Shown here piece after piece: positions 45,054 to 54,013 of a stretch of DNA of 64,000 nt (positions are counted from its first letter, which is position 1; each line of letters opens with the position of its first letter). The notes under the pieces were generated by a model that saw nothing but the letters and a program-made list of their open reading frames with translations, did not search any database and was not told the origin of the DNA. The DNA lies in NCBI RefSeq assembly GCF_963669205.1, contig NZ_OY769915.1, positions 1,834,001 through 1,898,000 on the forward strand, written 5' to 3'. The position numbers and the translations under genes are program-made. This stretch comes from an uncultured Roseibium sp. Lineage in GTDB: Bacteria; Pseudomonadota; Alphaproteobacteria; Rhizobiales; Stappiaceae.

Positions 45054-45184
45054 TTTGTCGTCCCGGTTTGCCGTAAAAACGGCAAGACCGGGACCCAGTA
45101 CCCGTTGCGGCCGGAGACTGAAACAAGACGGAAAATCCAGAGGTTACTGGTTTCCGGCCTTCCGCTGCGCTTCAGCCGGAATGA
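45054..45184. repeat. bipartite extragenic palindromic element
   Basis: The left hairpin GTCCCGGTTTGCCGT / ACGGCAAGACCGGGAC and the right half CCGGCCTTCCGCTGCGC / TTCAGCCGGAATGAC have the same plan as 44688-44803, with a different left stem. Confidence 0.7.
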
Positions 45185-45325
45185 CAAGCTCACAGGCTGG
45201 GACCGCCTCGCTAGATCAAGCCCGAGTTAAACCGGACAGCAGTGGATCAGGTCTGGCAATGACGATCGGAAGAGGGGCGCGACATTTGGCTTTCAATCGC
45301 TGGCACTTGCTCCTGAAGGACGACC

Positions 45326-45487
45326 ATGCAGACGGAACCATTCGACGTGGGTCAGGTGCCGGCGGCGCGGCAGACCGAGATCGAATTTGATTTCCCGCGC
45401 CATTCGCAGGAAACTTCCGGGCAGCGTCCAGGAACCTGTCGAGGTTCGCGGACACGGAACAAGAAGAGCCCGTGCCACGATGAGTGA
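45326..45487 (+). CDS. possible small ORF, unrecognised
   Basis: A 53-residue frame starts at ATG 45326 five bases after GAAGGA and ends 35 bases before the methyltransferase gene. It begins MQTEPFDVGQVPAARQTEIE; the rest is Arg-rich. It may be a gene remnant or not coding. Confidence 0.25.
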   Translation: MQTEPFDVGQVPAARQTEIEFDFPRHSQETSGQRPGTCRGSRTRNKKSPCHDE

Positions 45488-45522
45488 CGGACGGGCCGTG
45501 CTGCGATCGACCGGGAGCTTCC

Positions 45523-46263
45523 ATGGCGGATTATGACAAGAACCCCTCTCCGTATCTGCAGCAGTCGGTTGCCGACAATCCATACCGTCTGCTCGAATGG
45601 ACGACATTTCTCGAAGTGCTCGGTTCCGTCAAGGGCAAGAGGATCCTGGATCTCGCCTGTGGAGACGGCCGCCTGACCCGGGTTCTTGCGCATGGCGGCG
45701 CGGCGGAGGTGCTGGGTCTCGATGTCTCGGAGGAAATGCTGGAACGCGCCCGCGAGCAAAATGAAGCCGGGCAGCCGGAAGGCTTCGCCGACAGGGTCAC
45801 CTATGCCGAAATCAGTGCGGCGGACGAGACCTTCCAGATGACTCCGCCGGCCGACATCGTCACGGCAATGTATCTCTTCCACTACGCGCGCAGTGGTGAA
45901 GAACTCGACCGGATGGCGGACCTGATCAGCCGCAACCTTGCGCCCGGAGGAAGGTTCGTCACCTACACCATCAATCCGGACTATGACTTCACCAGCGCAC
46001 CGGACGACATGGAGGCGCGCATCGGTTTCCGTTACCGCATCATCGAACCGCCGGCCCATGCGCTCGTGATCAGGGATTTTGAGGTGCCGATCTGGCAGTG
46101 GAGCCGGGAGTGGCACGAAGAGGCCCTGCACCGCGCCGGTCTTGTCAATGTCCAGTGGCATCCCTTGAAATTCCCGCCGGACCAGGAACATCACCTTGTC
46201 GGATGGGCCTGGTATCTCGACAACCCGAGTTGCATCGTCCTGTCGGCTGAAAGGGCAGGGTAG
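45523..46263 (+). CDS. class I SAM-dependent methyltransferase
   Basis: The 246-residue protein has motif I ILDLACGDGRLTRVLA, a following acidic loop (GLDVSEEMLERA), and ADIVTAMYLFHYA with a late LAPGGRF. This is the Methyltransf_11/toxoflavin-synthase-like fold. ATG 45523 follows GGGAG. It stands alone. The substrate is unknown. Confidence 0.88.
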   Translation: MADYDKNPSPYLQQSVADNPYRLLEWTTFLEVLGSVKGKRILDLACGDGRLTRVLAHGGAAEVLGLDVSEEMLERAREQNEAGQPEGFADRVTYAEISAADETFQMTPPADIVTAMYLFHYARSGEELDRMADLISRNLAPGGRFVTYTINPDYDFTSAPDDMEARIGFRYRIIEPPAHALVIRDFEVPIWQWSREWHEEALHRAGLVNVQWHPLKFPPDQEHHLVGWAWYLDNPSCIVLSAERAG

Positions 46264-46560
46264 GCAACGCTACTTCGCTGCACAAGGACACGGACTTCAA
46301 GGCCTCTGTTCGAGCGGTCCTGTTTGCGTCTGTCGCACCGGCATATGACCGCGACAGGTTCGCGGGCACGGCCTGTTTCCCGTTCTCATATTTGCTCAGG
46401 AAATGATTCAACTTCGGAACGAAACGCTCTAAACTCGGACAAAGACTCATCTATTCCGGCCGCAGCTGCTCTTCATCCAGAACTTTAACACGGCCACGAT
46501 TGTCCGGCTGGAGCCTACGCGCGGGTGAAACGCGTCAGGACCCTTGTCAAAAGGAATGCA

Positions 46561-47862
46561 ATGTCCGAACAGAAAGCGAAATTGACACCCAGGGCAATCG
46601 TCGCCGCATCCAGTGGCAACGTCCTGGAGTGGTATGACTTCACCGTTTACGGTTTTCTTGCGCCGACGCTGGCAACCCTGTTTTTCCCATCCGAGGACAA
46701 GCTAGCCTCGCTCTTGTCCGCGTTTGCAGTGCTCGCGGTCGGTTACGCGGCGCGGCCGGTCGGCAGCGTCATATTCGGACATATCGGCGACCGGGTCGGC
46801 CGGAAGGCGGCACTGATGATTTCCGTGCTCCTGATGGGCGGCGGCTCGTTTTCAATCGCCGCACTGCCGACCTATGAGCAGGTCGGGTTGACGGCTGCGT
46901 TCCTGCTTGTGGCAATCCGGATCGTTCAGGGGATTTCCGTCGCCGGGGAATATACGGCGTCCGGTGTGTTGCTGGTCGAACAGGCAGGCGAAGGCCGCAA
47001 GGCGATGACAGGCGCCTGGGTTGCCTTTGCCATGATGTGGGGCTGTGTTCTCGGCTCGGCCGTCCCGGCCGGGCTCAGTTCCATCCTCAGTTCCGAGCAG
47101 TTGACAGACTGGGGATGGCGGGTACCGTTTGCGCTCGGCGGCCTGGTCGCGATCTTCAGCGCGATCCTGCGTTTGAACCTGACCGAAAGCGCACGAGCCG
47201 ATAACCCGGATGACAGAACGTCTCCGGTCATCCAGAGCCTGCGGGATCATAAAGCACTCATCGGACAGATGGTCCTGTTGCTGATCCCGACGGCGGTCAT
47301 CTACTTCGTCATCTATGTCTATGCAGTGTCCTATCTGAGCTCCGAAACCGGGTTTTCTTCGGCGGCTGCGCTGGACATCACCACCATCAACCTCATCGTC
47401 ATGGCGCTTTTCGTGCCGGTCTGCGGCCTGGCGGCGGACCGGTTCGGCTTGCGCCCTGTCTTCATGGCCGGGGCCGTTGCGACGCTGGTTCTGGCCGGGC
47501 CGAGCTGGTGGCTGATGCACCGGACGGACGTGTTTTCCGTATTTGCGGGCCAGTTGGGTCTGACGCTCAGCAGCACGGCAGGCTGGGCGCTGTCGGTAAC
47601 CGCTCTGACGCTTACGGCACCCGCACACCTGCGCTGCAGCGTGGTGGCCCTCGGCTACAACATCTGCATGGCCGTCTTCGGCGGAACGACCCCGATGATC
47701 GCAACCTACCTGGTCAACAGGACGGGCGACGACTATGCGCCGGTCTACTATGTGATTGTTGCCACTCTTGTCGCGATCCCGGTCATCTGGCGGCTGCCGA
47801 AACTCATCGAGAAGGCTCGATCGCTGGCGGCGGTCAATGGCTCGGCAGGGCCCGGGACTTGA
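46561..47862 (+). CDS. MFS transporter, metabolite:H+ symporter (MHS) type
   Basis: The 433-residue protein has twelve hydrophobic segments. Family signs are SGNVLEWYDFTVYGF near the N-terminus, the loop GHIGDRVGRKAAL and GISVAGEYTASGVLLVE. This resembles ProP, KgtP and ShiA, which import osmolytes or carboxylates with protons. ATG 46561 follows AAGGA; an earlier in-frame start at 46525 is less likely. It converges on the min operon. Confidence 0.9.
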   Translation: MSEQKAKLTPRAIVAASSGNVLEWYDFTVYGFLAPTLATLFFPSEDKLASLLSAFAVLAVGYAARPVGSVIFGHIGDRVGRKAALMISVLLMGGGSFSIAALPTYEQVGLTAAFLLVAIRIVQGISVAGEYTASGVLLVEQAGEGRKAMTGAWVAFAMMWGCVLGSAVPAGLSSILSSEQLTDWGWRVPFALGGLVAIFSAILRLNLTESARADNPDDRTSPVIQSLRDHKALIGQMVLLLIPTAVIYFVIYVYAVSYLSSETGFSSAAALDITTINLIVMALFVPVCGLAADRFGLRPVFMAGAVATLVLAGPSWWLMHRTDVFSVFAGQLGLTLSSTAGWALSVTALTLTAPAHLRCSVVALGYNICMAVFGGTTPMIATYLVNRTGDDYAPVYYVIVATLVAIPVIWRLPKLIEKARSLAAVNGSAGPGT

Positions 47863-47869
47863 GAGGTTA

Positions 47870-47896
47870 AAACAAAAAACCGGCCTTTCGGCCGGT
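47870..47896 (-). terminator. intrinsic terminator of the min operon
   Basis: On the minus strand ACCGGCC, a GAAA loop and GGCCGGT are followed by TTTTTTGTTTT. It lies 26 bases after the minE stop and faces the convergent MFS gene. Confidence 0.9.
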
Positions 47897-47921
47897 CCTT
47901 GCTGTGTTCGTGCCACTACGG

Positions 47922-48182
47922 TCAGGAGGCCTTGGCCGCCGGCAATTCGATATCGATGCCGAGCGTGGTGACATCGCCGGACCGGTCCATCTCAAGGCGT
48001 ACGGAGTCCGGGTCGATTTCGACGCGTTTGGCAACCACCGCCAGGATATCTTCCCGGAGGCTTGAAATCAGGACGGCGTCCGAACCGTCATCGGCACGTT
48101 CATGCGCCAGCAGAATTTGAAGCCGGTTCTTGGCGACCGAGGCGCTTTCGCCTCTTTTGCCAAAGAGGCTCAGGATGTTCAT
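47922..48182 (-). CDS. minE: cell division topological specificity factor MinE
   Basis: The 86-residue protein begins MNILSLFGKRGESASVAKNR, the membrane and MinD-contact region. It continues with RLQILLAHERAD and LREDILAVVAKRVEID. It stimulates the MinD ATPase and so drives the Min oscillation. Its start overlaps the minD stop. Confidence 0.97.
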   Translation of the reverse strand: MNILSLFGKRGESASVAKNRLQILLAHERADDGSDAVLISSLREDILAVVAKRVEIDPDSVRLEMDRSGDVTTLGIDIELPAAKAS

Positions 48183-49000
48183 GCCGCCCTCCCTCTGAAG
48201 AGTTTGCCGAACAGGCTCTTCTTTTCTTCCGGGATCGTCACGGGGATGTTTTCCCCCAGCAGCCGGCGCGTTGCCTCCATGTAGGCCTTTGCCGGTGGCG
48301 AGTTCTCGTCCGAAAGCGTCACGGGCAGCCCGACATTCGAAGCTTTCAGGACGTCCTTGCTTTCCGGCACGACACCGATCAGCGGTACGGACAGGATATC
48401 GACGACATCGTCGGTTGCCAGCATGTCGCCCGTCTTCGCCCGGTCCGTATCGTAACGCGTGATCATCAGGTGTTTCGGCATCCGGCCGCCGTCTTCGGCG
48501 ATCTTCGTCTTGGCGTCGAGCAGACCGATGATCCGGTCGCAGTCGCGCACCGAAGACACTTCCGGATTGGAGACGATGATGGCTTCGTCCGCATGGCGCA
48601 TGGCCAGCGTTGCCCCGCGCTCGATCCCGGCCGGGCTGTCGCAGATCACATAGTCGAAATAGCCGCGCAATTCGTTGATGACGGTCTCGACGCCTTCTTC
48701 GGTGAGAGCGTCCTTGTCGCGGGTCTGCGAGGCGGGCAGCAGGTAGAGATTGTTGAGTTTCTTGTCCCGGACCAGCGCCTGCTTGATGGATGCCTCGCCG
48801 CGAACAACATTCACCAGGTCAAAGACCACCCGGCGTTCCGCACCCATGATCAGGTCGAGATTGCGCAGGCCGACGTCGAAATCGATCGCGCAGACCTGGT
48901 AGCCTTCCTTGGCAAGCGCCGAGGCAATTGCAGCGGTTGTTGTCGTCTTGCCGACGCCGCCCTTGCCCGACGTGACCACAACGACAGTGGCGTTGCTCAT
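48179..49000 (-). CDS. minD: septum site-determining ATPase MinD
   Basis: The 273-residue deviant-Walker ATPase has VVTSGKGGVGKTTTTAAIA, IDFDVGLRNLDLIMG, ICDSPAGIERGA and a C-terminal amphipathic membrane helix (KKSLFGKLFRG). It recruits MinC to the membrane at cell poles. It lies between minC and minE. Confidence 0.98.
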   Translation of the reverse strand: MSNATVVVVTSGKGGVGKTTTTAAIASALAKEGYQVCAIDFDVGLRNLDLIMGAERRVVFDLVNVVRGEASIKQALVRDKKLNNLYLLPASQTRDKDALTEEGVETVINELRGYFDYVICDSPAGIERGATLAMRHADEAIIVSNPEVSSVRDCDRIIGLLDAKTKIAEDGGRMPKHLMITRYDTDRAKTGDMLATDDVVDILSVPLIGVVPESKDVLKASNVGLPVTLSDENSPPAKAYMEATRRLLGENIPVTIPEEKKSLFGKLFRGRAA

Positions 49001-49049
49001 GGTGTCCGTCCTGTGTGTTCCGGACCGGCTGACCTTCAGCCGGTCCCTG

Positions 49050-49850
49050 TTAGTTCAGTCCTTCGAAGACCAGCGTTTCGTTTTCGAACCGGATTTGCGC
49101 AGGCGAATTGCGCAAGGTTCCGTCGAAGTCGTCCGCGACCTTGTAAAGTCCGTTGATGGAAACAAGCTCGGCGTCGAGCTTGGTGCAGAAGATCCTGGCA
49201 CTGTCCTTGCCCGCAACGCCTGCCAGTGCGCGGCCGCGCAAGGCGCCGTAGATATGTATCGAGCCGCCGGCAATGATTTCGGCACCGGAGCTGACGGACC
49301 CGATCACGGTGACATCGCCGTCGGGATGAAGAATGCTCTGCCCGGAGCGGACGTGATCGGAAATGACGATGGACGAATCTCCTTGTCTGGCGCTTTCCCG
49401 CTCAAGCTCGTCCAGAGACTTGGCAAAAGAATGGCCATTCGTCTCGGATGCGCTCGTGGCGTCGCCGGAGGGACCGTTCTTTTCCTTGACCTGTGGATTG
49501 TTGCCGTCGGCGGCTTCGTCAGCCTTGGCGGCCGGCGGAGCGGGCTCGGGCACATCTACCTCCGCCGTCAGGCGTCCGCCGCCGAAACTTGGCGGCATGC
49601 CCTCCTTCAGCCGCGTCCCGGAGATCCCGTCGATGCCCATGACGCGTATCGACCGCTCTCCAAGACCGGCCAGAACCTGTTCGAGATCCTCGATTGGAAT
49701 GTTGCTGCCGCGCACATCAAGAATGATCGGCCGGTCGATAAAGAACCCGGGCGAACGTTCGATGATCCGGTCAAGCTCCGCGAACCAGCTGTCGAACGGC
49801 TGTTCCGGGGCGAGCACGATGGCAATAAAGGATTTTCCCTTGAACTTCAT
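49050..49850 (-). CDS. minC: septum site-determining protein MinC
   Basis: The 266-residue FtsZ-assembly inhibitor has a variable N-terminal domain, a charged Pro/Ala linker (about residues 100-150) and the conserved C-terminal beta-helix (IVISDHVRSGQSILHPDGDVTVIGSVSSGAEI, then GALRGRALAGVAG). It is first in minCDE, 49 bases before minD. Confidence 0.95.
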   Translation of the reverse strand: MKFKGKSFIAIVLAPEQPFDSWFAELDRIIERSPGFFIDRPIILDVRGSNIPIEDLEQVLAGLGERSIRVMGIDGISGTRLKEGMPPSFGGGRLTAEVDVPEPAPPAAKADEAADGNNPQVKEKNGPSGDATSASETNGHSFAKSLDELERESARQGDSSIVISDHVRSGQSILHPDGDVTVIGSVSSGAEIIAGGSIHIYGALRGRALAGVAGKDSARIFCTKLDAELVSINGLYKVADDFDGTLRNSPAQIRFENETLVFEGLN

Positions 49851-50191
49851 TTAAGAGGTCCGGCGGCATTGTCTGGTCAGGTGATTTGGTCGAATAAACC
49901 TAGCATTAACCGGACCTTGCATCCCGATGGCGGTCCGTTTTCCACCGTTATCGATTTTTTCGAACAATTTCAGGTAATTGACTGTTCAGCCTATCCTGAC
50001 CGCGAATTGCTGCCGCAAGGGCTCGCCAGATCTACCGAGCCCGGCCGGCAGAATCAGAGCTGAAACCGGCGCAGAATTCCTTAGCCCGAACAGGATTTAA
50101 CGAAAATCTGGTAAAGTGCTGGATTTTCGCCATATTGCAGCGCACTATAAGAAGTAAGTATTTTTCCGGCGTGCGGCGCTTGGGGTGAAAA
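49851..50191. promoter_or_regulatory. intergenic region upstream of minC
   Basis: These 340 bases separate the divergent minC gene and the small ORF at 50192. I see no gene, repeat or clear operator; it must hold the min promoter. Confidence 0.3.
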
Positions 50192-50524
50192 ATGAGTAAT
50201 TTCAGTGATATAATTCGATATATTGGCCTGACCGTCGACGAGGCTGCAGCAGCTCTTGATGTGACGAAGGATGAAATTGTTCGCTGGTGCGAAACAAGCG
50301 AGGCGCCACCGCTGCACATCTGGCAGGGGCTCTTGCGCATGCTCGACGAAATCCGTCTGTCCGCGGAAGAAGCGGCAAAATCCGCGGATCTGGATCATCT
50401 GGAAGCCGATGACCTCAACAGCATCCGTCTGACCGTGCCCGGGCAGGCAGCCGCCGAATTTGACGGCCCGAAACGCGCTGCGACCGCGCTCGCCGTAGCA
50501 ACCTTGGCGCGGGTGTTCGTCTGA
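50192..50524 (+). CDS. hypothetical protein with possible N-terminal HTH
   Basis: The 110-residue protein has an N-terminal segment (LTVDEAAAALDVTKDEIVRWCETSEAPP) that looks like a helix-turn-helix of the MerR/Cro type. An acidic middle follows (SAEEAAKSADLDHLEADDL). No family is recognised. It is divergent from minC. Confidence 0.6.
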   Translation: MSNFSDIIRYIGLTVDEAAAALDVTKDEIVRWCETSEAPPLHIWQGLLRMLDEIRLSAEEAAKSADLDHLEADDLNSIRLTVPGQAAAEFDGPKRAATALAVATLARVFV

Positions 50525-50742
50525 GCGGGCAGCGCGGAGGCACCTTTTTCGGCGTCTCCGGTGAAATTCCCCGAACGGCCGGCACGCGATCTGTTGCAGG
50601 TGCCCATTTTCTGGTATTGATGACTTTCTGAGCGTTTTTCCCGAAACACGCGGTCTCGATTCACGGCCGCGCAGGTGCGATCCTGGTTTCCGGGACGGCG
50701 CAACAAGCAACACGATCAGCACGAACCGACAGGGCTCTGGCA

Positions 50743-51663
50743 ATGACAGCTACGCTCAAGGGACTTTTTGCCGCGCTCGGGGCATTCGCCCTGTTCTCGA
50801 CACATGATGCGGTGATCAAGTCGCTCGGTGCGACTTATGAAGTGTTCCAGATCATCTTCTTTTCGATGCTGTTCGCCTTCGTGCCCATGTCGATCATCAT
50901 GCTGGCCGACAAGGCCATCGACAATTTCCGCCCGCATTATCCGGTGCTGGTCCTGTGCCGCGCCGGCCTTTCGATCGTGGCCATGTCCTGTGCGTTCTAC
51001 GCCTTCACGGTGCTGCCGCTCGCCGAGGTCTATTCGCTGCTTTTCGCAACGCCGCTCCTGGTCACCGCACTGTCCGTTCCGCTTCTTGGCGAAACGGTCC
51101 GCATGCAGCGCTGGGGCGCGGTCGCCGTCGGCCTTGTCGGCGTCCTGATCGTCCTGCGGCCGGGGCTGACCGAGCTGACCGCCGGCCATGCCGCCGGTCT
51201 CATTGCCGCAGCGGCAAGCGCCATGTCCTCCATTCTCGCCCGCAAGCTCGGCGGCAAGGAGCGGCCGGCGGTCCTGATCCTGTTTCCGATGCTCCTGTCG
51301 ATGCTGGTGATGTCGATGACCCTGCCGGTCGTCTATGTGCCCGTGACGCTGCCGGACCTGGGCTTGATGGCAATCGTCGGGTTCCTGTCGGTTCTTGCCC
51401 AGCTCTGCATCCTGGGCGCCTACCGGGCCGCGCCCGCCGCATTCGTGGCACCCCTGCAATACAGCCAGATCCTGTGGGCGACCCTGTTCGGCGCCTTGTT
51501 CTTCGCCGAAACGCCCGACCGCTACGTCGCCATCGGTTCGTCGGTGATCATCCTGTCGGGCATGTTCGTCGTCTGGCGCGAAAGCCGCGAAAACGTCTCT
51601 GAAAAGACACCGGTTCTGCGCACCGCCAACCCCCGCGTCGACACCGGCCCGCAGCCGAAATAG
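50743..51663 (+). CDS. DMT superfamily (EamA) transporter
   Basis: The 306-residue protein has ten hydrophobic segments in two EamA repeats. The first has FSTHDAVIKSLGATYEVFQI and the second AGLIAAAASAMSSILARKLG. EamA proteins are usually exporters of metabolites. The residues after 290 are a soluble tail. Confidence 0.9.
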   Translation: MTATLKGLFAALGAFALFSTHDAVIKSLGATYEVFQIIFFSMLFAFVPMSIIMLADKAIDNFRPHYPVLVLCRAGLSIVAMSCAFYAFTVLPLAEVYSLLFATPLLVTALSVPLLGETVRMQRWGAVAVGLVGVLIVLRPGLTELTAGHAAGLIAAAASAMSSILARKLGGKERPAVLILFPMLLSMLVMSMTLPVVYVPVTLPDLGLMAIVGFLSVLAQLCILGAYRAAPAAFVAPLQYSQILWATLFGALFFAETPDRYVAIGSSVIILSGMFVVWRESRENVSEKTPVLRTANPRVDTGPQPK

Positions 51664-51729
51664 CCGCGCAGAATTGCCCTGGAAGTGTCCGGATTGGCCA
51701 GTTCAGACTGCCTTGGCCCCGCCCCTTGT

Positions 51730-51755
51730 GTCATCCCCGACCTGATCGGGGATCC
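51730..51755. repeat. extragenic palindrome
   Basis: ATCCCCGA at 51733-51740 pairs with TCGGGGAT at 51746-51753 around CCTGA. It has the same frame (TCAT...ATCCA) as the repeats near 44690 and 63820. The rest of the 270-base gap 51664-51932 shows nothing else. Confidence 0.7.
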
Positions 51756-51932
51756 AATCCACTTGGCCGCGACATGATGTGTGAAATCTCAGCAGCAACA
51801 GGCTCACTTTCCAGCCAAAAAACCGGTTTTCCGCTTGCGAGCGAAGCCCGGCTCACACAATGCTGCGCGCGCAACAACGGAATTGGGCCCAATTTCGGAC
51901 AACTCGATCACGCATAGGGACGTTGGAAACCC

Positions 51933-53078
51933 TCAATCCAGCCGCTTCTTGAACCGCAGGGCGGCGATGATCATGCCGAGGACGAAGAAACCGCACATCC
52001 AGATCACGTCGCGGTGCAGGTCGATCAGGTCGGCGTCTCTCAGCACGAAGCCGCGGATCATGCGCATGAAGTGGGTCGCGGGGAAGGCTTCGGCGATATA
52101 TTGCGCGATCACCGGCATGCCCTCGTAGGGGAACATGAACCCGGACAGCAGGATCGACGGCAGCAGCACGAAAACGGTCATCTGCGTTGCCTGAAGCTGG
52201 CTTTGCGCGATGGTCGACAGCACCAGTCCGAGCGACAGGCTCGCGCCGATGAAGAGCAGCGTCCCGATGAAGAGATCGAAGGTCCTGTCGCCGAACGGCA
52301 CGTTGAAGAGCACATGCCCGAGCCCGAGAATGATCACCGTCTGCAGGAGACCGATGAAGATATAGGGGATGATCTTGCCGATCATCAGTTCGATCGGGCG
52401 CACGGGCGTGTTGATCAGCATTTCCATGTTGCCGCGTTCCCGTTCCCGCACGATCGCGGCTGACGTGAACATGATCATCGTCATGGTGAGAATGATCCCG
52501 ACAAGGCCCGGAACGATGTTGATGGCCGTTCTCTGCTCCGGATTGAAGAAGAGGGCGACCTCAAAGGTCGGCGTGGACCGGTTGGGTGCCTGCCGGTTGA
52601 GTTCGGAGAGCGGCATCGACCGGAGCGCCTTGATCGCGCCGGCAATCATCGTGTCGGAGCCGTCGACGATCCACTGTGCGACCGGCCGGCTGGTTTCTTC
52701 ATCCGTTGACGGCGGTGTACCGAGACCGACAGCAGGCGAGCGCGCGATGCGCTGGGGCAGGTCATCGGGCAGGATGAAGGCGGCGCGCACCCGCGCGGCC
52801 TTGATGGCCGCTTCCGCCTCTTCCGGCGTTGCCAGCCGCTCGGTCACCTTGACCACCCGAGTTGCTTCGACCATCTGGATCAGGATGCGGCTGAGGCCGG
52901 TCTGGCTCTGGTCGACGACCGCGACCGGGATGTCGCGGATATTCGTGTTGATGGCATAACCGAACAGGATCAGCTGGATCAGCGGGATCATGATCACCAT
53001 GCCGAAAGTCATGCGATCCCGTCTGAGCTGGGCCAGCTCCTTGAAGAAAATCGCGGAGATGCGGGAAAGCGGTCTCAT
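51933..53078 (-). CDS. ABC-2 type transporter permease
   Basis: The 381-residue protein has a first membrane helix (GMVIMIPLIQLILFGYAIN), a large periplasmic domain and five C-terminal hydrophobic segments. The motif RERERGNMEMLINTPVRPIELMIGKIIPYI is typical of YhhJ/YbhS/YbhR exporters. It overlaps the ATPase gene. Systems of this type often have two permease genes; only one is seen here. Confidence 0.92.
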   Translation of the reverse strand: MRPLSRISAIFFKELAQLRRDRMTFGMVIMIPLIQLILFGYAINTNIRDIPVAVVDQSQTGLSRILIQMVEATRVVKVTERLATPEEAEAAIKAARVRAAFILPDDLPQRIARSPAVGLGTPPSTDEETSRPVAQWIVDGSDTMIAGAIKALRSMPLSELNRQAPNRSTPTFEVALFFNPEQRTAINIVPGLVGIILTMTMIMFTSAAIVRERERGNMEMLINTPVRPIELMIGKIIPYIFIGLLQTVIILGLGHVLFNVPFGDRTFDLFIGTLLFIGASLSLGLVLSTIAQSQLQATQMTVFVLLPSILLSGFMFPYEGMPVIAQYIAEAFPATHFMRMIRGFVLRDADLIDLHRDVIWMCGFFVLGMIIAALRFKKRLD

Positions 53079-54013
53079 TGCCGGCCCTCTCCGGTTGCCG
53101 TCACGAAGACGTCTTCAAGATTGGGGCGGACACGCTCGATCAGGATGGCCCCGTCGGTCTCCGGTTTGTCCTTCAGGAACGTTTCGGGCTCGGGAACGTC
53201 GTCCCTGACCAGAACCCGCAACCGGGCGCCCAGCTGCGCCGCGGCCATGATGCCCTCCGATCCGAGCAGACGGCGGCGGATGTCGCGCAGGTTCGGTCCT
53301 TCAATCTCCACGACATTCGCGCCCATGGCCGCCATCAGTTCCTTCGGCGCGCCGTCCGCGCGTTTCTGCCCGGCTTCCAGAATGGCGATCTTGTGGCAGC
53401 GTTCGGCTTCGTCCATGAAATGGGTCGTCACGATGATCGACGTGCCGCCTTCCACGAGATCGAACAGCTGTTCCCAGAAATGCCGCCGGGATTCCGGATC
53501 GACCGCCGAGGTCGGCTCATCCAGGAACAGCAGCTGCGGCTGGTGCAGGACGGCCGTTGCAAGGGCGAGGCGCTGGCGCTGGCCGCCGGACATCTTGCCG
53601 GCAAAGCGCCCCTTGAGATCGGTCAGATCGTAGCGCTCCATGACCTCGCCGATCCGCTGCGTCCGCTGCACTCCGGTCAGGCCGTAGATCGTCGCCATGA
53701 AGTTGAGGTTTTCCTGCACCGTCAGATCGCCGTAGAGCGAGAAGGTCTGGGTCATGTAGCCGATCTTGTATTTCAGTGTTTCGGCATCCTTCGGCACCGA
53801 CAGCCCGAGCACTTCAACCGTGCCTTCGCTCGGTGTGAGCAGGCCCGTCAGCATGCGCATTGCCGTCGTCTTGCCGCAGCCGTTCGGGCCCAGAAACCCG
53901 TAGATCATGCCGCGCTCGATCACCAGGTCGAGCCCGTCGACAGCGCGGAAATCCTTGAACTTCTTCACGAGTCCCGTCGCTCTGACGACGATGTCGCTTC
54001 CCGGATCGCTCAC
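53075..54013 (-). CDS. ABC exporter ATP-binding protein
   Basis: The 312-residue protein has FLGPNGCGKTTAMRML, MTQTFSLYGDLTV, MSGGQRQRLALA and LLFLDEPTSAVDPESRR, as in CcmA/YbhF-like exporters. The start is GTG 54013, which overlaps the stop of the membrane-fusion gene; an upstream extension to 54157 is out of character. It works with the permease at 51933. Confidence 0.93.
   Translation of the reverse strand: MSDPGSDIVVRATGLVKKFKDFRAVDGLDLVIERGMIYGFLGPNGCGKTTAMRMLTGLLTPSEGTVEVLGLSVPKDAETLKYKIGYMTQTFSLYGDLTVQENLNFMATIYGLTGVQRTQRIGEVMERYDLTDLKGRFAGKMSGGQRQRLALATAVLHQPQLLFLDEPTSAVDPESRRHFWEQLFDLVEGGTSIIVTTHFMDEAERCHKIAILEAGQKRADGAPKELMAAMGANVVEIEGPNLRDIRRRLLGSEGIMAAAQLGARLRVLVRDDVPEPETFLKDKPETDGAILIERVRPNLEDVFVTATGEGRQ

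Larger units (their letters stand above)
44584..45322. repeat. repeat-rich intergenic DNA
   Basis: No convincing gene is present. It holds two bipartite palindromic elements (44688-44803 and 45054-45184). A segment ending in AAACCGGACAGCAGTGG occurs at 44813-44861 and again near 45197-45245. An inverted copy of its last 17 bases lies at 44953-44969. Confidence 0.7.

Noticed and set aside
44968..45390. 140-codon frame in the repeat-rich region after the acetyltransferase
   Set aside because: It runs through palindromic repeats, has no ribosome site and is full of Arg/Ser residues.
46852..47916. 354-codon minus-strand frame opposite the MFS transporter
   Set aside because: It is antisense translation with many Arg, Gln and His residues, and the MFS family on the plus strand is certain.
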